Assembly: GCF_002135355.1 (NCBI RefSeq)
Contig: NZ_NEGE01000001.1
Span: forward strand, 17,764 to 81,763
Source: Acinetobacter sp. ANC 4169
GTDB lineage: Bacteria > Pseudomonadota > Gammaproteobacteria > Pseudomonadales > Moraxellaceae
Direction: 5' to 3'
DNA: 64,000 nucleotides
Under the pieces are notes generated by a model. That model had not been told where the DNA came from. It saw only the letters and a list, made by a program, of their open reading frames with translations, and searched no databases. The translations under genes were made by a program, and so were the position numbers. Shown here piece by piece: positions 21,077 to 30,592 of the stretch. Within the stretch, counting starts at the first letter, position 1, and every line of letters begins with the position of its first letter.

Positions 21077-21547
21077 ATGCCTTTAAAAAAAATATTTATA
21101 TGTTTAAGTACTTTTCTCATGCTCCATACAGCTCAAGCTAAAGCCACAGAACTTGATCAATATTTATTTCAGAAACAGATTCTAGATAACTCATTTAAAA
21201 TTCAAAACAGTAAAGCACTCGATGAAATTTTAAATGTGATTAGTGATGAAGACTCACGCACCCTGCCTTTCCAGATTGATCAAAACATGCTGATGGAAAA
21301 ATACCAAATGAGTGCGAATAAAGTAGAAATTGAAGGTATTATCACCACACCTGATTTTTCCCAGTTTGCCCTAGATGTAGGTGATAAGGAAGTCAAACAG
21401 CTGCTGAGAAAAAATATCCTGCAAAACTGCAGCTTATTGTTTGAAAATGAATTTCAGCGGGTTAATCCATATAAGGTCGAGCTAAAGCTTTCAGCTGAAA
21501 GTCAAAGTTATGACTTTAAAATCAAAAATAGTGAATGTAAATTTTAA
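21077..21547 (+). CDS. Exported protein of unknown function
   Basis: From the ATG at 21077 the 156-aa protein starts with a signal peptide (MPLKKIFICLSTFLMLHTAQ, then AKA). The longer frame to 21065 uses GTG and is not favoured. The mature part is acidic to neutral, with two Cys (NCSLLF and SECKF) that could form a disulfide. No domain was recognised. It is a single-gene unit with its own terminator, which is shared with the convergent coiled-coil gene. Confidence 0.72.
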   Translation: MPLKKIFICLSTFLMLHTAQAKATELDQYLFQKQILDNSFKIQNSKALDEILNVISDEDSRTLPFQIDQNMLMEKYQMSANKVEIEGIITTPDFSQFALDVGDKEVKQLLRKNILQNCSLLFENEFQRVNPYKVELKLSAESQSYDFKIKNSECKF

Positions 21548-21552
21548 TAAAG

Positions 21553-21579
21553 AAAAAGCCCTAAAATTTAGGGCTTTTA
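21553..21579. terminator. Bidirectional terminator
   Basis: AAAAGCCCTAAA pairs perfectly with TTTAGGGCTTTT and is flanked by A and T tracts, between convergent genes. Confidence 0.85.
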
Positions 21580-21581
21580 AT

Positions 21582-23228
21582 TTAATTTGATATTTTATCG
21601 ATAATACTATGTTTCTCTAACTGCTTGATGTGTATTAATAAAAGTTTAGCCTGTACAATAGCTTCCCAATCGGTCTGCGCTGTTAAAAACAAGCCTGCAC
21701 AGCTTCCCCGGTCATCATCCCCTACCACTTCTGCAATATAACCATAATCAAGGTCATTTAAGCCTTTTTGCTTAAGTTTGGAAACCACAATCGTCCTTTG
21801 CTGAAATGCATTATTATTTACAGATTTTACAGCTTTAACGAATTTAGAAATTTCTTCGTTTTTTCTAACTAAGTTAAAAATCTTCTCAACATAGTCATTG
21901 CCATGATGATCATTTCCATTATGCTTAGGCGCTGTATGATGTGATTTAGCATTAAAATTTGGATTTGCCAATAAATAGCGCGCTATCCATTTTTTCAAAT
22001 CCTTGGTCATGAATGTATTTTGTGTTTGTTTTTCCTGCACAAGCTCATCTTGTACTGCGGTCAACTTTTGCATCAATTCCTTATTTTCAGCTTCCGTTAA
22101 CTTTAAGCTTTCCGCAACTTCATCCATTAAGGCCAATGACGTCTGTAACTCATCCATCAGCTCACCATTTCTTAACTCTAAATCATGACTAGCATCAGTC
22201 AGTATTTTTACACTTCGTTCGTAATTTTCAATTTTATGATGACTATCTTCTTTAATTAATTTAATTTCATTTTCATAGCGTTGGTTAATCTCGAGTGTTT
22301 TCTCTTTTAGAATATAATCCACATCATTCGCATACTTAGCTTCCGCAGCCTGCATTGCTTTTAACTTTTCTTCTTTAATTTCATTAATTTGTTGATTCAA
22401 ATGATCTTTTTCATGGGTAATTTTCGAATTAATCTCAGCAAGCTCTTGATCGAGTTTTTGCTTTTCCTGAGTAAAAATCGACTGCTGTTCTTCTAATTTA
22501 ACCACAATGTCTTCAGCATGATCCAACTGTTTACTTAAGGTTTCATTCTGCGCTTTCAATTTAATCTTTTCTTCATGCAAAAATTCAATTTGATTATTCT
22601 TTTCAACAATAATCAATTCTGAATTTTCCCACTTTCTTAACAAGGTTTTGAAATAACCTTTGCCTAAAAAGAGTAAAAAAACAATCAGAAAGAAGTAACA
22701 CATTGCTGGACTAGACCGTGGTATTGCAATGAATTGCCAAAAATTTTTTAGATTATTCCAATATCTTTCATCTTTTCCGTTACGTGCAGCATAGTTCCAC
22801 TCCATCACCGAGAAAGTTAGACTACGCAGCATGCTTTTCAATAATGGAGGTGTGACTAATTTTTCATAAGTTACTTCGTAGAGGTGATCTCTATACGGAA
22901 TAGATTGACTATATGAAACGGCTTTACGATTATCTTTATAACCTTCTAGGTTTTGTGCATGAAAAGGCTTGGAATCTACTGTTAAAGTTACTTGCCCCTT
23001 GATGCTTGAATGATTGATAAATGTTTTAATGAGATGGTTACATGCGTTACTACTCAAATCACACTCTTGAATTAATGCTTGCAATTGCATTACTTCATAT
23101 TTCATTTCACGAATTGTGGATTTTTCTTCGTTCTTATAAAAGAAAAAATTATTAATTGCCACCAAAAAACAGACAATAAATAGAATAATAAATATATACA
23201 CAGCCCTAATTAAGTATATGTTTTTCAT
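21582..23228 (-). CDS. Unknown two-TM coiled-coil membrane protein
   Basis: I do not recognise this 548-aa protein. TM1 lies at about residues 9-30. An extracytoplasmic region of about 140 residues follows, with a Cys pair at 56 and 63. TM2 is at 174-194, and a long charged coiled coil spans roughly 200-410. After that come a conserved-looking helix (TKDLKKWIARYLLANPNFN), a His-rich linker at 429-444 and a mixed C-terminal domain ending in a helix (WEAIVQAKLLLIHIKQL). The predicted topology puts coiled coil and C-terminal domain in the cytoplasm. It is AT-rich and monocistronic, with a 210-bp AT-rich gap upstream. The architecture suggests a scaffold or sensor; this is inference. Confidence 0.8.
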   Translation of the reverse strand: MKNIYLIRAVYIFIILFIVCFLVAINNFFFYKNEEKSTIREMKYEVMQLQALIQECDLSSNACNHLIKTFINHSSIKGQVTLTVDSKPFHAQNLEGYKDNRKAVSYSQSIPYRDHLYEVTYEKLVTPPLLKSMLRSLTFSVMEWNYAARNGKDERYWNNLKNFWQFIAIPRSSPAMCYFFLIVFLLFLGKGYFKTLLRKWENSELIIVEKNNQIEFLHEEKIKLKAQNETLSKQLDHAEDIVVKLEEQQSIFTQEKQKLDQELAEINSKITHEKDHLNQQINEIKEEKLKAMQAAEAKYANDVDYILKEKTLEINQRYENEIKLIKEDSHHKIENYERSVKILTDASHDLELRNGELMDELQTSLALMDEVAESLKLTEAENKELMQKLTAVQDELVQEKQTQNTFMTKDLKKWIARYLLANPNFNAKSHHTAPKHNGNDHHGNDYVEKIFNLVRKNEEISKFVKAVKSVNNNAFQQRTIVVSKLKQKGLNDLDYGYIAEVVGDDDRGSCAGLFLTAQTDWEAIVQAKLLLIHIKQLEKHSIIDKISN

Positions 23229-23440
23229 AATTATTAACTCAATATAATTTCAATAATTACATTTCATTACAAACTAAAAAACAAATACTTATTAGAGATA
23301 TTGATACTTTAAAATTGATTAGACTTTTTAAACAATATAATCACCACCACTCGCGAAATGTCTTTTATTTGCATGATATTTATTCATTAAATCTTATTAA
23401 TCCTCATTAATATACGTAATCTACTGAGATAAAAAACCTA

Positions 23441-23794
23441 TTAACGTATCAAACCTTGTGGCTGTAAAATAATCAGCATCGCACCGAGTATCACTACCAA
23501 TCCCCCAAACACATCCCAACGTGTCAAAGTTACATGATCAACAAAACGTAGCCACATTAAAGCGGTAAAAATATAAATGCCGCCATAAGCGGCATAAATT
23601 CGCCCAGATGCTGCAGGATGTAAAGTAAGTAACCAGACAAATGCAGCCAGTGCCAAAGCAGTAGGCAACCATAACCACTGAGATTTTCCCTGATTTAAAA
23701 TCAGGTAGGGAAAATAACACCCCAGAATTTCCATAATCGCAGTAATAAAAAATAAAAAGACCGTAGTTAAAACTTTAGTCAGCTGAATATCCAT
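23441..23794 (-). CDS. YnfA family (UPF0060) membrane protein
   Basis: The 117-aa protein has four hydrophobic segments and the family motifs ITAIMEILGCYFPYLIL, HPAASGRIYAAYGGIYIF and RWDVFGGLVVILGAMLI. UPF0060 proteins are small inner-membrane proteins related in form to small multidrug-resistance transporters. Their substrates are not firmly known. The N terminus is about eight residues longer than usual, so an internal start is possible. It is preceded by a 137-bp gap to the clpA terminator. Confidence 0.93.
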   Translation of the reverse strand: MDIQLTKVLTTVFLFFITAIMEILGCYFPYLILNQGKSQWLWLPTALALAAFVWLLTLHPAASGRIYAAYGGIYIFTALMWLRFVDHVTLTRWDVFGGLVVILGAMLIILQPQGLIR

Positions 23795-23885
23795 AAAACG
23801 GGTTCATCTCTGTTTTTTTCTTGAATGATCTTATCGACATTCTATACATAAAACACCAGCAACAAGTTGATAGTAGTTTAGATAA

Positions 23886-23915
23886 ATAAAAACCCGTGCG
23901 AACACGGGTTTTTAT
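23886..23915 (-). terminator. Intrinsic terminator of clpA
   Basis: AAAAACCCGTG pairs perfectly with CACGGGTTTTT around CGAA. On the minus strand it follows the clpA stop by about 16 bp. Confidence 0.85.
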
Positions 23916-23931
23916 TTATGAAGTTTTACTA

Positions 23932-26208
23932 TTAGGCAGGTTCTGCAGTTTGATCTTCAAAAACTTCAAGTTTAAGCCCTACTGCTTTACCATTTTCTTT
24001 CTTCACAGATACTGCGACATTACCACCATGTTCTGCAAGCTCACCAAACAGAATCATCTCAGCAAGTGGTTTCTTCAAGTGTTCCTGAATCAGGCGTTGC
24101 ATTGGACGAGCACCCATCAAACGGTCATAGCCATTTTCAGCCATCCATTCACGTGCACTCTTATCCACTTCCAGAATAACTTTCTTCTCATCAAGCTGTG
24201 CTTGAAGTTCAGTCAGGAATTTATCAACCACATTTTCAATGACTGTCGTTGGCAATGCCTTGAATTGAATCACACCATCCAGACGGTTACGGAATTCTGG
24301 AGAGAATGCTTTTTTCATCGCTTCCTGGTTATCATTGCTGTTGTCCTGCTCCCTAAAACCAATGCTGGCGCGTGAAATACTTTCAGCACCAATATTGGTG
24401 GTAAGAACCAGAACCACATTGCGGAAATCTGACTTGCGACCATTATTATCTGTCAATGCGCCATGATCCATAATTTGCAATAACAAATTAAACACATCTG
24501 GATGCGCTTTTTCAATTTCATCCAAAAGCAATACACAGTGTGGGTTCTTATGAATCGCATCTGTGAGTAGCCCGCCTTGATCAAAACCGACATATCCGGG
24601 AGGCGCACCAATTAAACGGGAAACTGCATGACGTTCCATATATTCCGACATATCGAAACGAACCAGTTCTACGCCCAAGAGTTTTGCCAACTGCTTGGTC
24701 ACTTCAGTTTTACCCACACCAGTAGGACCTGCAAAAACAAAACTACCGACTGGTTTATCCGGTGATTTTAGGCCTGCACGTGACAATTTAATGGCAGAGC
24801 CCAAGGCTTCAATTGCCTCATCCTGACCGAAGACCACACGTTTAAGATCACGTTCCAGATTTGAAAGCACTGTTTTGTCATCTTTCGATACGGTTTTCGG
24901 GGGAATACGCGCAATTTTAGAGATGATATCTTCAATGTTTTCAACCGTGATTAAAGTATCATCCTGCTCCGCTTTCAAACGGCGTTGAGCACCTGCCTCA
25001 TCAATTACATCTATTGCTTTATCTGGCAAGAAACGATCATTAATAAACTTGGCTGATAACTCTACCGCAGAAACCAAAGCTTTATCGTCATATTGCACGT
25101 GATGAAAATCTTCAAACTTGGATTTTAAGCCCCGTAAAATATCAATGGTTTCAGAAATTGAAGGTTCATTGACATCGATTTTCTGGAAACGACGTGACAA
25201 TGCATGATCTTTTTCAAAAACCTGGCGATACTCCTGAAATGTCGTTGAACCAATGCAGCGCAAGGTACCATTCGACAACGCCGGTTTAATCAGGTTAGAA
25301 GCGTCCATAGTGCTGCCCATGCTTGAGCCGGCACCAATAATCATGTGAATTTCATCAATAAATAACACGGCTTCTGGTTTCTTTTTCAACGCATTCAACA
25401 ATTGTTTCAAGCGTTTTTCAAAGTCACCGCGATATTTGGTTCCCGCAACTAGAGCACCAATGTCCAGACTATACACTTCAGCATTGGCCAATGGTTTAGG
25501 AGCCTTCCCGTTGACAATCAGCCAAGCCAGCCCTTCTGCAATCGAAGTTTTACCTACGCCCGGATCACCGACCAGCAAAGGATTATTTTTACGGCGACGG
25601 CATAAAATTTGTGCGGTACGTTCAATTTCTTTTTCACGCCCGATCAACGGATCGGTTTTACCTTTTTGCGCTTCTGCATTCAAATTGGTGGTGTATAAAT
25701 CCAGTGGACCTGCATTTGACGAACTTGATGTTTCTCCATCCAGCTCTTCCACTTCTTCTTCTGCCTGTACGTCTTCTTTACGGGTACCATGCGATAAATA
25801 TTGAGTTAATGTTAAACGATTAATCTGGTGACGTTTAAGTAAATAAACCGCAAAAGAATCCCGTTCAGAATACATTGCAACCAGAATGTCTGCACCTTCT
25901 ACCGTACGATCACCACCGCTTGATTGCACATGGAAAATTGCACGTTGCAGAATGCGATCAAAGCTTTCAGTCGGATGGGGTGCCTGATCACTATGTTCGG
26001 CCAGTTTAGGGGTGTGCTGTTCAACGTATTCTTCTAGCTCTTTACGGAGCACGATGATATCTGCTCCACACGCCTTTAGCGCATTTACAGCAGAGTCATT
26101 ATCAAGTAAAGCCAACAATAAATGTTCAACCGTGAGAAACTCATGTCTCTTTTGACGAGCCATGCTTACAGCCAAACGTAAAGATACTTCTAATTGACGA
26201 CTGAGCAT
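23932..26208 (-). CDS. clpA: ATP-dependent Clp protease ATP-binding subunit ClpA
   Basis: ClpA unfolds substrates and feeds them to the ClpP peptidase. The 758-aa length equals that of E. coli ClpA. A Clp N-domain fills residues 1-145. AAA domain 1 has Walker A GDPGVGKT at 214-221 and Walker B LFIDEIHMIIG. AAA domain 2 has GPTGVGKT near residue 496 and LLLDEIEKAHPD. The ClpP-docking loop reads SRASIGFRE (IGF). clpS starts immediately upstream in the same direction, which is the usual arrangement. Confidence 0.97.
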   Translation of the reverse strand: MLSRQLEVSLRLAVSMARQKRHEFLTVEHLLLALLDNDSAVNALKACGADIIVLRKELEEYVEQHTPKLAEHSDQAPHPTESFDRILQRAIFHVQSSGGDRTVEGADILVAMYSERDSFAVYLLKRHQINRLTLTQYLSHGTRKEDVQAEEEVEELDGETSSSSNAGPLDLYTTNLNAEAQKGKTDPLIGREKEIERTAQILCRRRKNNPLLVGDPGVGKTSIAEGLAWLIVNGKAPKPLANAEVYSLDIGALVAGTKYRGDFEKRLKQLLNALKKKPEAVLFIDEIHMIIGAGSSMGSTMDASNLIKPALSNGTLRCIGSTTFQEYRQVFEKDHALSRRFQKIDVNEPSISETIDILRGLKSKFEDFHHVQYDDKALVSAVELSAKFINDRFLPDKAIDVIDEAGAQRRLKAEQDDTLITVENIEDIISKIARIPPKTVSKDDKTVLSNLERDLKRVVFGQDEAIEALGSAIKLSRAGLKSPDKPVGSFVFAGPTGVGKTEVTKQLAKLLGVELVRFDMSEYMERHAVSRLIGAPPGYVGFDQGGLLTDAIHKNPHCVLLLDEIEKAHPDVFNLLLQIMDHGALTDNNGRKSDFRNVVLVLTTNIGAESISRASIGFREQDNSNDNQEAMKKAFSPEFRNRLDGVIQFKALPTTVIENVVDKFLTELQAQLDEKKVILEVDKSAREWMAENGYDRLMGARPMQRLIQEHLKKPLAEMILFGELAEHGGNVAVSVKKENGKAVGLKLEVFEDQTAEPA

Positions 26209-26217
26209 GTAATCCCC

Positions 26218-26631
26218 TTAATCTTTTGGCTCAATCTGACAAAGTAATGGATGACCTTGAGACCGAGCATAATTATTGACTTGGTTCGCTTTCGTTTCCG
26301 CAATGTCTCGTGGATAAACGCCTGCAACACCTTTCCCTTCATAATGTACAGTTAGCATTACTTGTGTGGCTTGGTCAAGATTCAAAGCAAAGTATTGTTG
26401 TAAAATTTCAATTACAAAATCCATAGGGGTGTAATCGTCGTTCATTAAAACAACAGCATACAAAGGTGGGCGCTTTAACTCAGGAGGTGCTGTCTGGACA
26501 GCAATATCCCCTTCAGATTCATCTTGCGAGTCATTTCCTAAGCGTGGACTAATATGCCAATCGACATATCCTGATTGATGAAAAGAATTTTTGATGGTAT
26601 TTAAACAATTTTGACGCTTATTCATTCGCAT
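26218..26631 (-). CDS. clpS: ClpA adaptor protein ClpS
   Basis: ClpS delivers N-degron substrates to ClpA. The core is recognisable from residue 55 on: [20 protein letters not shown] holds the N-end-residue pocket, and [20 protein letters not shown] follows. The 137-aa product has about 50 extra N-terminal residues compared with E. coli, so a later start is possible. The first ATG lacks a clear ribosome site. It lies 9 bp before clpA and belongs to the same operon. Confidence 0.93.
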   Translation of the reverse strand: MRMNKRQNCLNTIKNSFHQSGYVDWHISPRLGNDSQDESEGDIAVQTAPPELKRPPLYAVVLMNDDYTPMDFVIEILQQYFALNLDQATQVMLTVHYEGKGVAGVYPRDIAETKANQVNNYARSQGHPLLCQIEPKD

Positions 26632-26649
26632 AGGATTTTTAATTCACAT

Positions 26650-27405
26650 TTATTGCGCATTTGCTTCTGCTTGAGGGATTTCAGAAATAAATGCCGATTG
26701 ACTCTCTACAGGTTTACCACGACCCCAACTAAAACGCTTAATTACTGGTGTGCTTGTAGCGCCAGTTAAACGAACTTCAATAAATTGTGGTGTAAAGCCT
26801 TTAGGCATGGTCCAACGTCCAGTTAAACGTTCATAATCTTCAAAATTAAAGTTCTTGTCTTCCATAGGAACAACTAAAACTTCAGTACCCTGAATTAAAC
26901 GCAACTCTACAGTTCCAGAAATACCACGTCTATTTGGACTAATTTGAACCAGATCAAGTTGATATTCATAAGCATTTTCAGGTAAGGGTTTAATACCGAT
27001 ATTCTGTATGGTCAGGCTTAAACCGCCACGCTGACGCAATACTTCACGGTAAATTGCACTCAAACCTTCGGACTGGGCTTTATCTTCACGAGCCTGATTT
27101 AATGCAGTAAATAAATCATTTGAATTACTGACCGCAACATCACGCTCTTGCACAGCCAGATTCAAGTTTTTATTCAGTGTTTGCAAACTGCTCTTTTGCT
27201 TTTGCACCACTTCTACCAGCTGTTCTGCATCCGCTTCATAGCCGACTACAGTCAAACCTTGCCGATGCCCAACTGAATAGCCCAGCAAACCACTTCCCAG
27301 AATAAGAATGGCAGCACTAATTCCCAGCGGTAAATTGCCTTTTAAAAAAGGCTTTTTACTGAGCAAAGACAGTTGTGATGGAGTATTTGAGTCAGAGTTC
27401 GGCAT
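26650..27405 (-). CDS. DUF6776-like inner-membrane protein
   Basis: The 251-aa protein has one transmembrane segment near residues 27-45 (GISAAILILGSGLLGYSVG), then a coiled coil of about 60 residues. A beta-rich domain follows (LSLTIQNIGIKPLP, then YEYQLDLVQISPNRRGISGT). This layout resembles DUF6776 proteins; no function is known. The ATG at 27405 has an AAGAG ribosome site six bases upstream, better than the ATG at 27411. It is followed 18 bp later by clpS, so it may be cotranscribed with clpSA. Confidence 0.8.
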   Translation of the reverse strand: MPNSDSNTPSQLSLLSKKPFLKGNLPLGISAAILILGSGLLGYSVGHRQGLTVVGYEADAEQLVEVVQKQKSSLQTLNKNLNLAVQERDVAVSNSNDLFTALNQAREDKAQSEGLSAIYREVLRQRGGLSLTIQNIGIKPLPENAYEYQLDLVQISPNRRGISGTVELRLIQGTEVLVVPMEDKNFNFEDYERLTGRWTMPKGFTPQFIEVRLTGATSTPVIKRFSWGRGKPVESQSAFISEIPQAEANAQ

Positions 27406-27433
27406 CGTCATCTCTTATTTTGATTCGTTCAAA

Positions 27434-27465
27434 GCACACATTTAAATCCAAATCCAAATGTGTGT
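27434..27465. repeat. Inverted repeat between argC and the DUF6776 gene
   Basis: CACACATTT and AAATGTGTG are exact complements separated by about 12 bp. On the minus strand it follows argC and precedes the next gene by about 30 bp, without a T-run. It is a possible weak terminator or RNA hairpin. Confidence 0.45.
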
Positions 27466-27483
27466 GAAGTCGAAAAACGTTTT

Positions 27484-28539
27484 TTATGGTAATAAACCAA
27501 TTCCTGCAAGACCTGCATTTTCAGCAAAGCCAAACATCAGGTTCATATTTTGTACTGCCTGTCCTGCTGCACCTTTGACCAAATTGTCTTGTACAGATAA
27601 AACGATCAGTTTTTTCGGCTGCGGCTTATACAAGGCAATACGCAATTGGTTCGCACCACGCACAGAACGTGTCTCTGGCGAGCTGTTTGCCGGCATAACA
27701 TCCACAAACTGTTCATTGGCATAGAACTGTTCATACAGGCTTTGCAAGTCTGCAGCATCACCAGCATCGGTCAAATCGACATAAATGGTGCTGAGCATGC
27801 CACGAATCATCGGCACTAAATGCGGTACAAATACGATGTGATTAAATACATCTTTTTGACCGGAAATATTTTCCAGTGCTTCTACAATTTCAGGATGATG
27901 ACGATGACCTGCAACGCCATAAGCCTTAAAGTTGTCGGCATTTTCAGAATAAATCATACCCAGGCTGGCTTTACGACCTGCACCGGAAACACCCGATTTA
28001 GCATCAATGATAATACTTTCCGGTTTAACCAATGCTTCAACCTGTTTGAATAATGGAGCAAGACCGAGTTGCACAGTAGTTGGATAACAACCCGGGTTAC
28101 CAATTACATTGGCTTGTTTAATTTTGTCACGGTTCAGTTCTGACAGACCGTAAACTGAATCTTTTAAAATATCTGGACAGGCATGTTCAAGGCCATACCA
28201 TTTTTCAAACTGTTCTAAATTCTGTAAACGGAAATCTGCCGCCAAATCGATGACTTTGGTATTGGCTGCAACAAGTTCTGCCGCATGTTTCATTGCCACA
28301 CCATGAGGCGTTGCAAAGAACACCACATCACATTTTTTCAGTTCATCGATGTTTAAATCTGAATATTGAAGATCGGTATGTCCACGTAAGCTTGGGAACA
28401 TATCATCTACACGGCGACCATTTTCGGTACGTGATGTTAGTACATTAACTTGCACATTTGGGTGTCGTAGTAAAAGACGCAACAATTCAACGCCTGTATA
28501 ACCTGTACCACCGACAATACCAACAGTAATCACGATCAC
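27484..28539 (-). CDS. argC: N-acetyl-gamma-glutamyl-phosphate reductase
   Basis: ArgC reduces N-acetylglutamyl phosphate to the semialdehyde in arginine biosynthesis. The 351-aa protein starts with the NADP-binding [17 protein letters not shown]. It contains the catalytic Cys in [14 protein letters not shown] and the conserved [11 protein letters not shown] and [12 protein letters not shown]. The start may be the GTG two codons downstream. It is unlinked to argF here, which lies about 7 kb away. Confidence 0.96.
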   Translation of the reverse strand: MIVITVGIVGGTGYTGVELLRLLLRHPNVQVNVLTSRTENGRRVDDMFPSLRGHTDLQYSDLNIDELKKCDVVFFATPHGVAMKHAAELVAANTKVIDLAADFRLQNLEQFEKWYGLEHACPDILKDSVYGLSELNRDKIKQANVIGNPGCYPTTVQLGLAPLFKQVEALVKPESIIIDAKSGVSGAGRKASLGMIYSENADNFKAYGVAGHRHHPEIVEALENISGQKDVFNHIVFVPHLVPMIRGMLSTIYVDLTDAGDAADLQSLYEQFYANEQFVDVMPANSSPETRSVRGANQLRIALYKPQPKKLIVLSVQDNLVKGAAGQAVQNMNLMFGFAENAGLAGIGLLP

Positions 28540-28777
28540 TACCTCAAATCAAAAGTTTTCATTTCGTAACTGCGTAGTATGACAGGAAGTTTTGGTTTTC
28601 TAAACTGTTTTGATATAGATTAAATTTTTATTTAAATTGTGACTGTACTTGATAAATATTCAAATTTATCGCTTGTTATTTTAATCTTAAACCATCCATA
28701 CCTCAAAATACTTCGGAACTTGCAATACCATTAAATTCATTTAAAATCATCAATATATATCTAAAAAAAACACCACT

Positions 28778-28930
28778 ATGCTTTATATCATTGCGGTTAT
28801 CATAATTCTTTATATTATTCTTCATTACAAACTCTATCTTGCTGAAGCATTCTCAGTTGAATATTTTTTCTTTTTGATACTCATTTTTATAATATTTTGC
28901 TTAATCAGAAGTTATCGTGTTTTGCATTAA
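28778..28930 (+). CDS. Possible 50-aa two-TM membrane protein
   Basis: ATG at 28778 to TAA at 28930 encodes 50 residues. The first helix is MLYIIAVIIILYIIL, the linker is HYKLYLAEAFSVEY, and the second helix is FFFLILIFIIFCLI, ending in RSYRVLH. Two clean hydrophobic helices with a polar linker and basic C terminus look like a real small membrane protein. The ribosome site is poor (A-rich upstream). It is convergent with the metalloprotease gene, whose stop is 27 bp away. The rest of the gap 28540-28777 is AT-rich, with nothing recognised beyond the probable argC promoter zone. Confidence 0.5.
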   Translation: MLYIIAVIIILYIILHYKLYLAEAFSVEYFFFLILIFIIFCLIRSYRVLH

Positions 28931-28956
28931 ATTTTGCATCAAAGAAAAAAAACACC

Positions 28957-29637
28957 TCAGATAAGACCCCACCACCAAGGCATTGGCGTTGTTTTCAGCA
29001 TTTTCCGATGCTGCTGGAAATTGACATCGTGTTTATGTACTTCCGCCCAAAACCTTGGACTATGATCAAAATGCCTGGTATGGGCCAATTCATGTACACA
29101 CACATAACGTGTAATCTCTTTCGGAAACAGCACCAAACCACTATTCAACATAATGTCATGTTTTGCCGAGCAACTGCCCCAGCGAGTCTTGGGCTGGCGA
29201 ATCGCACATTTTCCAAAATTCAGATTACATTCTTGGCTAGCCTGATCTAAATAAACAGGTAAATGCTGCTTGGCATAAGCAATCACAAAAGCTTTTAGAT
29301 ACTGTTCAGACTGACGATCACTAATCAAAAGCTGTAAGTTTTCATCATCAAAAATAAATGACTGCTTTTGAGTTTGATAAATAATCTGTAAAGGTTGATC
29401 CAAATTAAAAAGCTTTAATTCGGTGGGTAAGCTTTTATCAATCTGCCCTGTTTTTTCCTGCTGCTTCTGCCATGTTTCAATCATCCATTGTTCTGATTGT
29501 TTTAAGAAGTCTTGAACTTGGCGCTGTGTGCAAAACTTCGGCACAGTTAATTTAATTTGTGTAGGCTCTACACGCAGTCTTAAGCGTGTGGCACGTAATT
29601 TTCGGGTGATTTGAATTTCTGGAAGGTTTGGGGTCAT
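28957..29637 (-). CDS. YgjP-type M48-family metallopeptidase
   Basis: The 226-aa protein has the zinc-protease motif HELAH in RYVCVHELAHTRHFDHSPRFW (motif HExxH plus a third ligand region). It also has the preceding family motif KTRWGSCSAK. This matches YgjP/WLM-like DUF45 proteins. The substrate is unknown. It is probably cytoplasmic, with no signal peptide. A palindromic repeat lies directly upstream of its start. Confidence 0.9.
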   Translation of the reverse strand: MTPNLPEIQITRKLRATRLRLRVEPTQIKLTVPKFCTQRQVQDFLKQSEQWMIETWQKQQEKTGQIDKSLPTELKLFNLDQPLQIIYQTQKQSFIFDDENLQLLISDRQSEQYLKAFVIAYAKQHLPVYLDQASQECNLNFGKCAIRQPKTRWGSCSAKHDIMLNSGLVLFPKEITRYVCVHELAHTRHFDHSPRFWAEVHKHDVNFQQHRKMLKTTPMPWWWGLI

Positions 29638-29666
29638 TTTTCTATAATTATATTATGAAATTTGTA

Positions 29667-29761
29667 GTTCCCTCTCCTTTTAGGAGAGGGTTAGGGAGAG
29701 GTTGATTAATCCCCTCATCCTAACCTTCTCCCTGAGCCATATATGGCGCAAGAGAAGGAAC
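29667..29761. repeat. Imperfect palindromic intergenic repeat element, ~95 bp
   Basis: The element starts GTTCCCTCTCC and ends GAGAAGGAAC. GAGAGGGTTAGGGAGAGG on the left mirrors CCTCATCCTAACCTTCTC on the right. It also contains the perfect palindrome GCCATATATGGC at 29736-29747. It is richer in G/C-type motifs than its surroundings and sits between two genes. It resembles small dispersed palindromic repeats known from many proteobacteria. Only one copy is in this window. Confidence 0.65.
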
Positions 29762-29813
29762 TTTCAATGTAAATTCAATTAAAATTTTGATAGAACTATA
29801 TTGAATCAACAAA

Positions 29814-30485
29814 TTAAACCGCAGTACGCTCTTCAATACCATGATCAGTTGCAACTACAGCGATATCGGCTTTATTAATCGCGAAGATCCCGTTACACAC
29901 CACACCTGGAATGTCATTAATCGTTTTTTCAAGTTCCAGCGCATTCAAGATATTCAGATTATGCACATCTAAAATCACATTACCGTTATCAGTAACTACG
30001 CCTTCACGGTAAACAGGATCACCACCTAGAGAAACAATTTTACGTGCTACCGCAGAACGTGCCATTGGAATCACTTCTACAGGTAACGGGAAATCATGAC
30101 CCAATTGTTCTACCCACTTAGAATCATCGACGATACACACGAATTTTTTCGCAATCGACGCTACAATTTTTTCACGAGTCAGTGCAGCACCACCGCCTTT
30201 GATCATGTGCATATGACGATCAATTTCGTCCGCGCCATCTACATAAGCATCCAAACCGCCAACAGAGTTCATGTCGACTACTTCAATACCTAATTTTTTC
30301 AGACGCTGTGCAGTGGCTTCAGAACTTGCAACAGCAGCTTCCAATTGCAATTCTGGTAATAATTCAATGAGGAAGTTCACAGTACTTCCTGTACCTACAC
30401 CCAAAATCCCGCCTTTTGGCAAGTGTTTTAAAGCAGCTTTTGCGGCAGCTTGTTTCTTTTCATCTTGGGTCGCATACAGACTCAT
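29814..30485 (-). CDS. rpiA: Ribose-5-phosphate isomerase A
   Basis: RpiA interconverts ribose 5-phosphate and ribulose 5-phosphate. The 223-aa protein shows [35 protein letters not shown] with [11 protein letters not shown], and GNVILDVHN. The ATG at 30485 is preferred over a TTG four codons upstream. It is divergent from ilvA, with about 107 bp between the starts. Confidence 0.96.
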   Translation of the reverse strand: MSLYATQDEKKQAAAKAALKHLPKGGILGVGTGSTVNFLIELLPELQLEAAVASSEATAQRLKKLGIEVVDMNSVGGLDAYVDGADEIDRHMHMIKGGGAALTREKIVASIAKKFVCIVDDSKWVEQLGHDFPLPVEVIPMARSAVARKIVSLGGDPVYREGVVTDNGNVILDVHNLNILNALELEKTINDIPGVVCNGIFAINKADIAVVATDHGIEERTAV

Positions 30486-30592
30486 AACTTGGCTCAACTA
30501 TTTTTTGACATTTGTTGCCGATTAAACAGCCCAAATGTACAGGGGTTTGTTACAATAAAGGCCTATTTTAAACTGTTAGATGGAAAATTAAC

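Noticed and set aside
27458..27724. Plus-strand ORF overlapping argC
   Set aside because: It is antisense to a clear gene and its translation resembles no protein family.
29667..29761. Possible CRISPR repeat
   Set aside because: Only one palindromic element is present, with no regularly spaced copies, spacers or cas genes in the window.
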